Source of the DNA: an uncultured Prevotella sp.
GTDB lineage: Bacteria > Bacteroidota > Bacteroidia > Bacteroidales > Bacteroidaceae
Direction: 5' to 3'
Assembly: GCA_900317405.1 (NCBI GenBank)
Contig: ONGP01000020.1
Coordinates: forward strand, 1-34,792
DNA: 34,792 nucleotides
Below, piece by piece: positions 6,974 to 15,114 of the stretch; the stretch's first letter is position 1; each line of letters begins with the position of its first letter. Both the position numbers and the translations under genes were made by a program. Under the pieces are notes generated by a model that made no database searches, was not told the origin of the DNA, and saw nothing but the letters and a program-made list of their open reading frames with translations.

Positions 6974-7005
6974 GATTAAACATTAAAAATTAAACATTAA
7001 ACATT

Positions 7006-8952
7006 TTGAAAAAAATATTTTTATCGATAATGCTGGCGTCATCAGTCCTTTGCTGGGCTGATGACGTTCGCGTTTCATCGCCAGATGGGAATTTGGTGGT
7101 GACTGTGAGTGATGCTGGCGGACGACTGTACTATTCAGTAAAACTGGATGGTCAGCAGGTGTTGGAACCATCGGCACTGGGACTGAAGACCAGTTTTGGC
7201 GATATAACAAAGGACCTCTCAATTGTCGACTCTCAAATCTCAACTGTAGACACAGTCTATCAGATGCGTGGCACTAAAGCCTCATCAGCCACATATCAGG
7301 CCAACGCGCTTAAATTCAAGGTTGAGAGCAAGGAAGGTCTGAAGTTTAAAATGGAGTTTCAGGTGAGCAACAACGACATAGCATATCGCTATCTGATGTC
7401 GCGCAAAAATCTGAATGGTCGCGAGTACAAGCGCGTGCGCATACTGTCTGAACTCAGCAGCTTTAATCTGCCTGAGGGCACTACCACATTCATTTCGCCA
7501 CAGATTGGCCCTGAGAGTGGTTGGGAACAGACCAAGCCAAGCTACGAGGAGGGATACTCTAACGATGCGCCTATGAACAAGCCATCGCAGTATGGTCATG
7601 GATATATCTTCCCTGCCCTATTCCATCTGCCTAACGGATGGATGCTGGTGAGCGAGACTGGTGTTACAGGCGGCTACTGCGGCAGTCATCTATCTGATTA
7701 TCAGGCTGGTATCGGCTATACTGTAACCTATCCTGACAAGGGCGAAAACAATGGCTTTGGTATAGACCATGCAGCCATACCCCTGCCTGGTGCCACCCCT
7801 TGGCGCACCATCACAGTGGGCAATACACTGAAGCCTATCCTCGAGACTACCATCAGTTATGATGTGGTAGAGCCACAGTTCAAGGCTTCGACCAGCTATA
7901 AGCCAGGCCGCTACACTTGGAGTTGGCTGATAGGTCAGGACAAATCGATAAACTACGACGATCAGGTACGTTTCATCGACCTGGCATCGGCCATGGGATT
8001 CGAGTACTGTCTGGTAGACAACTGGTGGGATACGCAGATTGGTCGTGATCGTATAGCAGAACTCTCTAAGTATGCACAGAGCAAAGGTGTACACCTGCTG
8101 ATGTGGTATAACTCGAATGGTTTCTGGAACGATGCCCCACAGACACCACGCAACTGCATGAACACAGCAGTGGCACGCGAACGCGAGATGTCGTGGCTGG
8201 AGAGCATTGGCGTGAAGGGTATCAAAGTAGACTTCTTTGGTGGCGACAAGCAGGAGACTATGCAGCTGTATGAGGATATACTCTCAGACGCCAACCGTCA
8301 TGGACTGCAGGTGGTATTCCATGGTTGCACAGTGCCTCGCGGCTGGGAGCGCATGTATCCTAACTTCGTGGCTTCAGAGGCTGTGCTGGCATCAGAGAAC
8401 CTGTTCTTTGGCGAGGGTGCTACCATCAGCGAGGGCTTCGACCTGACACTCCACCCATTCTGTAGAAATGCTACAGCATCGATGGACTGGGGAGGCATCA
8501 TCATGAACAAGTGGATGTCGACCGACAACAAGAGTCGTCACACACGCAAGACCACTGATATCTTTGAACTTGCCACTGGTATCACCATGCAGACATCAGT
8601 GCAGTGCGTGGCCATGCAGCCAAACAACCTGCAGGAACTGCCACAGTTTGAGATGGACTACCTGCGCCAATTGCCAACAACCTGGCAGGAGACACGATTC
8701 ATCGACGGCTATCCTGGACGCTATGTGGTGATGGCACGTAAGGCTACCAATGGTAAGTGGTACATCGCAGGACTGAATGCCCAGAAAACTCCACTCACAC
8801 TGACACTCAATCTGAACGACTACGGCAATGATCTTTCGAAGTTGCTGATAGACGACAAGAAGATACAGCCCACTCAGCAACAGCTGAAAAAAGACAAGAA
8901 AGGAAACGTAAAGGTAACCATCCAGCCAAACGGAGGACTGGTAATCTACTAA
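7006..8952 (+). CDS. Glycoside hydrolase family 97 (alpha-galactosidase/alpha-glucosidase type)
   Basis: This 648-aa secreted enzyme has the three GH97 parts: an N-terminal beta-sandwich (about 20-290), a (beta/alpha)8 barrel opening at YTWSWL (about 310-570), and a C-terminal beta domain. The barrel segment IKVDFFGGDKQ places Asp409 where retaining GH97 enzymes such as B. thetaiotaomicron BT1871 have the nucleophile, so an alpha-galactosidase-like retaining member is more likely than a SusB-type inverting one; this is inference. The start is a TTG at 7006: it gives a complete signal peptide (MKKIFLSIMLASSVLCWA|DD), whereas the next ATG (7030) would cut it. Convergent with the GH35 gene across a bidirectional terminator. 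Confidence 0.9.
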   Translation: MKKIFLSIMLASSVLCWADDVRVSSPDGNLVVTVSDAGGRLYYSVKLDGQQVLEPSALGLKTSFGDITKDLSIVDSQISTVDTVYQMRGTKASSATYQANALKFKVESKEGLKFKMEFQVSNNDIAYRYLMSRKNLNGREYKRVRILSELSSFNLPEGTTTFISPQIGPESGWEQTKPSYEEGYSNDAPMNKPSQYGHGYIFPALFHLPNGWMLVSETGVTGGYCGSHLSDYQAGIGYTVTYPDKGENNGFGIDHAAIPLPGATPWRTITVGNTLKPILETTISYDVVEPQFKASTSYKPGRYTWSWLIGQDKSINYDDQVRFIDLASAMGFEYCLVDNWWDTQIGRDRIAELSKYAQSKGVHLLMWYNSNGFWNDAPQTPRNCMNTAVAREREMSWLESIGVKGIKVDFFGGDKQETMQLYEDILSDANRHGLQVVFHGCTVPRGWERMYPNFVASEAVLASENLFFGEGATISEGFDLTLHPFCRNATASMDWGGIIMNKWMSTDNKSRHTRKTTDIFELATGITMQTSVQCVAMQPNNLQELPQFEMDYLRQLPTTWQETRFIDGYPGRYVVMARKATNGKWYIAGLNAQKTPLTLTLNLNDYGNDLSKLLIDDKKIQPTQQQLKKDKKGNVKVTIQPNGGLVIY

Positions 8953-8954
8953 AT

Positions 8955-8990
8955 AAAGAATCCCCACCAGAAACGGTGGGGATTTCTATT
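8955..8990. terminator. Bidirectional terminator between GH97 and GH35 genes
   Basis: ATCCCCACC (8960-8968) pairs with GGTGGGGAT (8975-8983). TTTCTATTTT follows on the plus strand and TCTTTATTT on the minus strand, so it can end both convergent genes. Confidence 0.9.
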
Positions 8991-11300
8991 TTAATATACA
9001 AACACTTGATAATCCTTGATACTACCAGGGGCACCTTGTTCGGCCCTGGGCAGATAGTCGATACCTGTAACGGTCTGCTCGCTACCCAAGTCGATCACCA
9101 TCAGGTGTGGCAGCTCTGCATTCTTGGCAGTTCGCCAATAGGTTGACTCCTGCAGGTCGAAGGTCTTATCGACAGTGAAGTTGCCACGACGGATATCCTC
9201 GCTGTCAGAGTACTTGACAGTCCACTGCTCACGGCTCATTCTGCTACCATTGAGACCAATCGCATAGATTTCGGCCACAGCTACATCTGATTTACCAGCG
9301 TGGGTAGAGAGTGCCTGCAAGGCAATATAGCGACCTGTCTTTGGAGTTTCGAAACGCACCTTCTGCCAACCATTGCCCGCAAAGAAGCTACCCTTAGCTG
9401 CAGGAGTGGCAGAGTTAAGGTCAGGCTTATCGCCAGGGTTATTATGAGTGCGAGATTTCTCAACGTTCAGTTTGTCGAGTTCTGGAGTGGCCTGACCCAT
9501 AATAGTGGGCTGCTTAGGACCTATAACATCGACTACAATCACTTCGTTCTTACCCTTCTTGAGCCAACAGCCTGGCACATAGAGAGTCTGCTGTGGACCA
9601 ATGCTCCAGAATCGGCCAACAGCATGACCATTAACGTAAACCTGGCCCTTGCCAAACTGTTCCATATTAAGGAATGTGTCGCCCACCTTCTTAAGATTGA
9701 AGTGACCACGATAGTAGCCCATATTAGAGGTGATGGGCGCAGGGGGTGCGTTGAGTGCCTTCTTTGCAGTGGCGTAGTCATCAGGGATAGTCAGGATAGT
9801 CCAACGCTTCAGGTTCCATATCATATCATGGCCATCCACCTCTGTAGAGATGGTTACGCTATTTGTAATACCCTTATAGTCCTTAATGGCACGACCAAAA
9901 TTGATACGTCCCATTGCCTCAATGTATATCTTCAACTCCTGTCCCTTCTTGACAGCAGGCAACTGTAGGCTGTTCTCGTTGCGAACACGATCTATCTTAC
10001 CTACGTACTTATTATCAATGTACACCTGTGCAAAGTCGTGCCCCTCGTTCAGCGTCAGCACACTGGGGATATCGATTTCAGGCAAGGTGGTTACATATAC
10101 TATCGAGCCCCAGCCCTGATTCAGTTCTTCCATGGTGCGCAGCGGGCTATCCATCACCACGCTGTCTACTCCCATCAGCATGTCGGCATGCTCTGTAAGC
10201 TGGAATGGTGGGATGGCTATAAACTGTGCTGGCATCTTGGGGATGGCAGGCAACTTGGTCTTGCTGTACTTCTGCATCATCTTGCGCAGTTGGAAGTACT
10301 TATCGGTAGTGCCACCATACTCATTTATAGGGGCATCATAATCATAGCTGGTAACATCAGGTGCAAAGCCAGGTGAGTTGGCACCTGCCCAGTGGCCAAA
10401 CGATGTGCCACCATGGGTCATATAGAGCGAGAAGCTGATGTTCTTCGACAGCATCTCGTCCATACCGTCCACCATATCCTTAGCAGGACGTGTCTCGTGG
10501 TTGGCTCCCCACTTGTCAAACCATCCGCTCCAGAACTCAGAGCACATCAGTGGGGCATCAGGGCGAAGTTCCTTCAGACGTGCAAACTCATGGTCGATAT
10601 TTGCGCCTGTACCAAAGTTCATGGTCCACACCAAGTCGTCGAGTCCGTTCTTTTCGAAGTTAGAACTCCAATCGCACTGGAACAGAGTAAGCTTGTCGCC
10701 ATATATGCCACGCAAGCAATCGCGAATGGCACTGATATAAGGCTTGTCCTCACCATACGATCCATACTCGTTCTCGACCTGAACCATGATGATAGGACCA
10801 CCATTCTGGATGGTGAGTGGTGCAAGCTGCTCGCCCACCTTCTGCTCGAATATCTTTACTCGCTCCATAAAGTATGGATCCTGCTCGCGCAGGCGTATGT
10901 CCTTCTTCTTGAGCAACCACCAAGGCAGTCCGCCCATCTCCCACTCTGCACACACGTATGGACCAGGGCGTACTATCACGTACATACCATTCTTCTGTGC
11001 CAGTCGGCAGAACTCAGCCACATCGTTGTTGCCTGTAAAATCGAACTGGCCCTCACGCTGTTCGTGGATATTCCAGAACACGTAGATGCACAGGGTGTTC
11101 ATACCCAAAGCCTTGCACATCTTGATGCGATGATCCCAATATGCCTGTGGAATTCGAGGGTAGTGCACCTCGGCCGCCTTTACCACAAATGGCTCACCAT
11201 TAAGCAAGAAAGTCTTGTTGCCAACGGTGAAATCACCTGCATGCATGAGCAATGGAAAAACGGCAAATAAAACAGTAATCAGTAGTTTAACCTTTTTCAT
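8991..11300 (-). CDS. Glycoside hydrolase family 35 beta-galactosidase
   Basis: This 769-aa secreted enzyme removes terminal beta-galactose from oligo- or polysaccharides. A signal peptide (MKKVKLLITVLFAVFPLLMHAG) leads into the GH35 barrel, with EVHYPRIP, RPGPYVCAEWEMGGLPWWL, the acid/base Glu178 in VENEYG and the nucleophile Glu255 in CSEFWSGWFDKWG. Galactose-binding-like beta-sandwich domains follow (GQVYVNGHAVGRFW), and residues about 650-769 resemble an F5/8 type C (CBM32) module ending at SIKDYQVFVY. Neighbouring GH97 and GH67 genes suggest work on galactose-decorated hemicellulose. It is divergent from the GH67 gene over a 106-nt intergenic region with promoter boxes on both strands. 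Confidence 0.93.
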   Translation of the reverse strand: MKKVKLLITVLFAVFPLLMHAGDFTVGNKTFLLNGEPFVVKAAEVHYPRIPQAYWDHRIKMCKALGMNTLCIYVFWNIHEQREGQFDFTGNNDVAEFCRLAQKNGMYVIVRPGPYVCAEWEMGGLPWWLLKKKDIRLREQDPYFMERVKIFEQKVGEQLAPLTIQNGGPIIMVQVENEYGSYGEDKPYISAIRDCLRGIYGDKLTLFQCDWSSNFEKNGLDDLVWTMNFGTGANIDHEFARLKELRPDAPLMCSEFWSGWFDKWGANHETRPAKDMVDGMDEMLSKNISFSLYMTHGGTSFGHWAGANSPGFAPDVTSYDYDAPINEYGGTTDKYFQLRKMMQKYSKTKLPAIPKMPAQFIAIPPFQLTEHADMLMGVDSVVMDSPLRTMEELNQGWGSIVYVTTLPEIDIPSVLTLNEGHDFAQVYIDNKYVGKIDRVRNENSLQLPAVKKGQELKIYIEAMGRINFGRAIKDYKGITNSVTISTEVDGHDMIWNLKRWTILTIPDDYATAKKALNAPPAPITSNMGYYRGHFNLKKVGDTFLNMEQFGKGQVYVNGHAVGRFWSIGPQQTLYVPGCWLKKGKNEVIVVDVIGPKQPTIMGQATPELDKLNVEKSRTHNNPGDKPDLNSATPAAKGSFFAGNGWQKVRFETPKTGRYIALQALSTHAGKSDVAVAEIYAIGLNGSRMSREQWTVKYSDSEDIRRGNFTVDKTFDLQESTYWRTAKNAELPHLMVIDLGSEQTVTGIDYLPRAEQGAPGSIKDYQVFVY

Positions 11301-11328
11301 TTTGTATCTTTTATTTCGTTATTTTGCG

Positions 11329-11336
11329 CAAAGATA
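11329..11336 (-). promoter_or_regulatory. -7 box of GH35 gene
   Basis: TATCTTTG on the minus strand lies 28 nt upstream of the GH35 ATG. The -33 region is not clear; the area holds repeated AATTGA units shared with the divergent GH67 promoter. Confidence 0.55.
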
Positions 11337-11358
11337 CTAAATAATTGATAATTGACCA

Positions 11359-11387
11359 TTGAAAATTGATATTTTTTCGTATCTTTG
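11359..11387 (+). promoter_or_regulatory. Promoter of GH67 gene
   Basis: TTG at 11359-11361 and TATCTTTG at 11380-11387 are separated by 18 nt, slightly short of the usual 19-21. The ATG is 19 nt past the box. Confidence 0.55.
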
Positions 11388-11406
11388 CAGAAAATTCTAA
11401 GATTAT

Positions 11407-13341
11407 ATGAAGAAACTATCATTACTGATTTTGATGTTTGTCTTTGCAGGAATAGCAAAGGCTGAGGATGGCCACAAGCTGTGGCTGAGATACGAGCAGA
11501 ACGGCAATGCCGTGGTAAAAGGTCCAAGATGCAAGGCTGCTGAAGAACTGGTATACTACAGCAAGAACAATGTAGAGTTGCTGCTCGACTCGAAGATGGA
11601 GGATGATGAATATCGTATCGAAGGCGACAAGATTTATGCCAAAGGCGAAATAGGATTGCTGTATGGTGCTTACGCCTATCTGCGTGGCGAGCGTACTGGT
11701 AGCAAACCATTTTACAAGTTGCGCATACTGAACCACTGGGACAATCTGGATGCAAGCATTGAGCGCGGCTATGCAGGCAAGAGCATATTCTGGGCACTCG
11801 AAGACCCACAGACTCGTCGAAACAGTAAGCTATGGCGCCCTAAACCCATTGACAAGGAACTGATTGAGGAATATGGTCGTGCCAATGCCTCTGTAGGCAT
11901 CAATGGTACTGTGCTGAACAATGTAAATGCATCGCCAATGATGCTATCTGATATATATATTAGTAAGGTGAGCGAGATAGCCGACATACTGCGCCCATAT
12001 GGCATCAAGGTGTATCTATCAGTAAACTTTGCATCGCCAATGTCAATCCCAGCCAAGGGTTTCAACAAGGGAAAGGTGCTGAAGACTGCCGACCCGCTGA
12101 ACCCACAGGTTAAGGCATGGTGGAAGGCTAAGGCCAAGGAGATATATGAGCAGATACCTGACTTTGGAGGATTCTTGGTAAAGGCCAACAGCGAGGGACA
12201 GCCAGGTCCGTTCGACTATAAGCGCACGCATGCTGATGGTGCCAATATGCTGGCCGATGCTGTTAAGCCTTATGGTGGTATCATAATGTGGCGCAGCTTT
12301 GTATATGGCGCTGCACACAAGGGTGAGGATCGTGTTAAGCAGGCTGTAAGCGAGTTTGCACCACTGGATGGCAAGTTCAGAGACAACGTCATACTGCAGT
12401 CGAAGAATGGTCCTCTGGATTTCCAACCACGCGAACCATACGCTCCTATCTTCGATAACATCAAACACACCAAACAGATGGCTGAGCTGCAGATTACTCA
12501 GGAGTATCTGGGACAGAGCCGTCATCTGGTTTACCTCGCCACAATGTGGCGCGAGTTCTTCAGCTACGTAGCACCAGAAAAACTGGTGGGTATAGCAGGT
12601 GTGGCCAACATCGGACTGGACAAGAACTGGTGCGGTCACCACTTCTCGCAGGCCAACTGGTATGCCTTTGGCCGCCTGGCATGGAACCCATACCTGACAA
12701 GTGAGCAAATTGCCACTGAATGGCTTGAGGCGACATTCTGCCTGCCAGGGGACAGGTTCCTGGCAGGAGCAAACGAACGCAAATGCCTGCCAGGAACCTG
12801 TCCCCTGGCAGACCTCCTCAGCGTTATGCTTCGCTCGCGTGAGGCATGTGTAGACTACATGATGCCTATCGGACTGCACCATATCTTCACATTCGACCAT
12901 CACTATGGTCCTGGCCCTTCAGAGTATCAGCCCAACGCCCCAATAGAGTGGTGCCCAGTGTACTACCACAAGGCCAACAACGACTCAATAGGTTTCGATC
13001 GTACACATACAGGATCAAACGCTACAGCACAGTATCGCGAGCCATACTGCCAGATGTACGACGACATCAACACATGTCCTGAGCGCTATCTGCTGTGGTT
13101 CCATCGCGTGCCATGGAGCTATCGACTGAAGAGCGGACGCACTGTGCTAGAGGAGATGGACTATCGCTACACACGTGGCGTACACGAGGTTGAGGACTTT
13201 ATCCAGACATGGAACGAGGCCAAGCCATACATCGACGAACAGCGCTGGCAAGAGGTTGACGCACGACTGCAGCATCAACTGGAAAACGCAAAAGAGTGGA
13301 AGAAAGTCTGCATGAATTACTTCAGCAGTTTCAGTAAGTAA
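11407..13341 (+). CDS. Glycoside hydrolase family 67 alpha-glucuronidase
   Basis: This 644-aa enzyme removes (4-O-methyl)glucuronic acid from xylo-oligosaccharides. A signal peptide (MKKLSLLILMFVFAGIAKA) suggests periplasmic location. Glu263 (KANSEGQPGPF), Asp338 (PLDFQPREP) and Glu366 (QITQEYLGQ) correspond to the catalytic triad of Cellvibrio GH67 (E292, D365, E393), with identical Asp-Glu spacing of 28. VDYMMPIGLHHI and HHYGPGP are also family motifs. Between WLEATF and MLRSRE the protein has about 15 residues more than GH67 relatives as I recall them. This insertion is encoded by a perfect inverted repeat (12742-12811) and stays in frame. Whether it disturbs the fold is unknown. Confidence 0.93.
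   Translation: MKKLSLLILMFVFAGIAKAEDGHKLWLRYEQNGNAVVKGPRCKAAEELVYYSKNNVELLLDSKMEDDEYRIEGDKIYAKGEIGLLYGAYAYLRGERTGSKPFYKLRILNHWDNLDASIERGYAGKSIFWALEDPQTRRNSKLWRPKPIDKELIEEYGRANASVGINGTVLNNVNASPMMLSDIYISKVSEIADILRPYGIKVYLSVNFASPMSIPAKGFNKGKVLKTADPLNPQVKAWWKAKAKEIYEQIPDFGGFLVKANSEGQPGPFDYKRTHADGANMLADAVKPYGGIIMWRSFVYGAAHKGEDRVKQAVSEFAPLDGKFRDNVILQSKNGPLDFQPREPYAPIFDNIKHTKQMAELQITQEYLGQSRHLVYLATMWREFFSYVAPEKLVGIAGVANIGLDKNWCGHHFSQANWYAFGRLAWNPYLTSEQIATEWLEATFCLPGDRFLAGANERKCLPGTCPLADLLSVMLRSREACVDYMMPIGLHHIFTFDHHYGPGPSEYQPNAPIEWCPVYYHKANNDSIGFDRTHTGSNATAQYREPYCQMYDDINTCPERYLLWFHRVPWSYRLKSGRTVLEEMDYRYTRGVHEVEDFIQTWNEAKPYIDEQRWQEVDARLQHQLENAKEWKKVCMNYFSSFSK
12742..12811. repeat. In-frame palindromic insertion inside the GH67 gene
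   Basis: The 26-bp arms 12742-12767 and 12786-12811 are perfect inverted copies separated by 18 nt. Each arm is itself a hairpin (CTGCCAGG, 9 nt, CCTGGCAG). The element adds two similar peptides to the enzyme, CLPGDRFLAG and CLPGTCPLAD, at about residues 445-469. No stop codon or frame change is introduced. Confidence 0.9.
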
Positions 13342-13349
13342 ACAGAAAA

Positions 13350-13387
13350 ATAAATCCCCTAGCGAATTGCTAGGGGATTCTTTTTAT
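13350..13387. terminator. Bidirectional terminator between GH67 and Rid-family genes
   Basis: AATCCCCTAGC (13353-13363) pairs with GCTAGGGGATT (13369-13379) around GAATT. CTTTTTATC follows on the plus strand and TATTTTTC on the minus strand. It ends both the GH67 gene and the five-gene porin-imelysin operon. Confidence 0.9.
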
Positions 13388-14530
13388 CTAGAACTTTGGT
13401 AGTTCAGGTTTGTCAATAGCTTTTACAGCTGTACACTCCATCTCAACAAGCCAGCCTGGGCGGCATACTGGTGCATGGACTATGACAACAGGTTTGCCAG
13501 GGAAACGCTTCTGGTATAATGCGCAAACCAAATCGTAGTCGGCAATATCGCGCAGGTAAACTATCATCTCGCAAACATCATCGTATGTACACTCAGCCTC
13601 AGCAAGCAGAGCTTCGACATTCTCCCACATGCGGCGTGTCTGCTGCTCAACATCCTTGGCATACATCACCTCGCCCTTGTTGTTGATAGAGGCTGTGCCA
13701 GATATGAATACATGGCGACGATCGGCATAGTCGACATAGGTGCCACGCTCGAACGACACACCATAATCGCTGGTGCGGTTGAGATGTGTGGGAGCATAGA
13801 GGTAATGTATCTGCTCAGGCTTAACACCAGCGATGGCATAGTTGTCCATCTGCGACAGGACGTTAGGATCCTGCTGGCGTCCACCAATGCCTGTAGAGGC
13901 AATGAAATGGGTATTCTGAGTGAGGCCCTGAGTGAAGAACACCTGATTGCGTGCACGCACCACTCCACCATAGTTCAAGTCGATATCATTTACAAACAGC
14001 CATGTACGTATGCAGTTATCGGCTAGTGTGCATCCCTCCTCGGCCAACTGCATGACATACTCATTGAAGAGCAGTCGCATCTGGTACTCTGAGTTGGCTG
14101 CCAGGTTATGAGCCGAAGCATTGAACAGATGGCGGAAATCGCCGTGACGAACCTCATAGAGACCTGACTTGGTCATACCAGTCTGCACACCAGTCATAAG
14201 CCATACCCACAAAGCCACCTTAGTACCGTTAAGAGGTGCCTGCTGGATGATACTCTTGGCGCAATCTGTAACATCGGCCACAACTACATCATCAGCCTGG
14301 TTAGCAGCATCGCTCAGGAAATAGCGCTTGAACACAGCCTGGGTGTCAGGCAGACGGTCAAGCAAAGCGGCGTAGGCACTGATAACAGCCTCAAGCTGCG
14401 CAGCAAATGGCAGTCGGCGGTCGGTTATATGTATCATGGCATGGTATTCGCGCACATCGGTTCCACTATCAAAACAGAACACATCGGCACCAGCATGCTC
14501 AAAGTCTATGTGGGTAAGTTTCTGATTCAT
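13388..14530 (-). CDS. Two-domain Rid/YjgF-superfamily protein (chorismatase-like)
   Basis: This 380-aa protein has no signal peptide and is presumably cytoplasmic. The C-terminal 120 residues look like a RidA/YjgF domain: HVFISGTASINNKGEV, VCEMIVYLRDIADYD and a final CRPGWLVEMECTAV segment, whose Arg and Glu match the substrate-anchoring residues of RidA deaminases. The N-terminal half seems to be a more divergent Rid-like domain, an arrangement also found in chorismatase-type enzymes (FkbO/Hyg5). The substrate cannot be told from sequence. It is the last gene of the operon, overlapping its upstream neighbour by 4 nt (ATGA), and it also seems to have its own promoter at 14551-14558. Confidence 0.75.
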   Translation of the reverse strand: MNQKLTHIDFEHAGADVFCFDSGTDVREYHAMIHITDRRLPFAAQLEAVISAYAALLDRLPDTQAVFKRYFLSDAANQADDVVVADVTDCAKSIIQQAPLNGTKVALWVWLMTGVQTGMTKSGLYEVRHGDFRHLFNASAHNLAANSEYQMRLLFNEYVMQLAEEGCTLADNCIRTWLFVNDIDLNYGGVVRARNQVFFTQGLTQNTHFIASTGIGGRQQDPNVLSQMDNYAIAGVKPEQIHYLYAPTHLNRTSDYGVSFERGTYVDYADRRHVFISGTASINNKGEVMYAKDVEQQTRRMWENVEALLAEAECTYDDVCEMIVYLRDIADYDLVCALYQKRFPGKPVVIVHAPVCRPGWLVEMECTAVKAIDKPELPKF

Positions 14531-15114
14531 AATTGTCTTCTTTTGGGGTGCAAAGATAGCAATAAAAATCGAGAAACTAGCAGAATGACTAAAAAAATTG
14601 CCGCAATAATAGTAAGCTGTGCAGAAGAGACTGGTGATGTAGCTTTAGAACCACCAAACTGGCACTGATACTGCAGCATCTTATCGATGTAAGCATCGAC
14701 AGTACTCCAATCGCCAACCTCAACCTGTGCTATCAGACGAGGGAACACCTCGAGTATATACTTACGATGCTCAGCATTGATAGTGGATGGCAACTTATCG
14801 GCTGCACTGTACCACACCACATCGTCGCCCTCCTGATGAGGAAAGAATCGCATGCCCTGCCAGTTGTCGTCCTGAAGAATGAAACTGGCAAACAACTGCT
14901 CTATACTTAGGGTGTCTTCGGCCTGTATCATGTGGCGGGCATGATAGAACAGAGGCGAGGCTCCTGTACCATCGTTGAGCATAAGTTGGCAGAAATGTTC
15001 TGCCTGCTGACGGGGCATGATGAGCCTTGAAGCCGAGACAGATGCTGACCCTACCATAAAAAGCAGGGCCAGCACAACGTAGTATCGAAAAAGAGAATTT
15101 TCCTTTATCATCAT
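14527..15114 (-). CDS. Membrane protein resembling part of a ResB/CcsA cytochrome c biogenesis protein
   Basis: This 195-aa protein has an N-terminal hydrophobic segment (residues 10-28), an exported domain of about 120 residues, and a C-terminal transmembrane helix (about 162-187) with a short basic tail. The middle part (MPRQQAEHFCQLML, FFPHQEG…VVWYSAADKLP, LIAQVEVGDW…IDKMLQYQ) recalls the periplasmic region of ResB-CcsA fusion proteins, but the heme-handling WWD-type domain and remaining helices are missing. It may be a truncated relic or a small dedicated assembly partner for the di-heme protein encoded just upstream, whose gene it overlaps by 4 nt. The similarity is judged by eye; function is not established. 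Confidence 0.55.
   Translation of the reverse strand: MMIKENSLFRYYVVLALLFMVGSASVSASRLIMPRQQAEHFCQLMLNDGTGASPLFYHARHMIQAEDTLSIEQLFASFILQDDNWQGMRFFPHQEGDDVVWYSAADKLPSTINAEHRKYILEVFPRLIAQVEVGDWSTVDAYIDKMLQYQCQFGGSKATSPVSSAQLTIIAAIFLVILLVSRFLLLSLHPKRRQL
14551..14558 (-). promoter_or_regulatory. Internal -7 box before the Rid-family gene
   Basis: TATCTTTGCACCCC on the minus strand lies inside the 3' end of the upstream coding region, about 20 nt before the Rid-family ATG. It fits the extended form seen at other promoters in the window. The -33 region is weak. Confidence 0.5.

Noticed and set aside
9300-9968. Long plus-strand ORF (222 aa) antisense to the GH35 gene
   Set aside because: It lies wholly opposite conserved GH35 sequence, has no recognisable domain or promoter, and other long antisense ORFs (10392-11270, 12043-12903) show the same codon-bias shadow effect.
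10392-11270. 292-aa plus-strand ORF opposite the GH35 gene
   Set aside because: It is antisense to the signal peptide and catalytic barrel of GH35 and has no start context or domain.
12043-12903. 286-aa minus-strand ORF opposite the GH67 gene
   Set aside because: It is antisense to catalytic GH67 sequence and Cys/His/Trp-rich without any family motif; it is a shadow frame.
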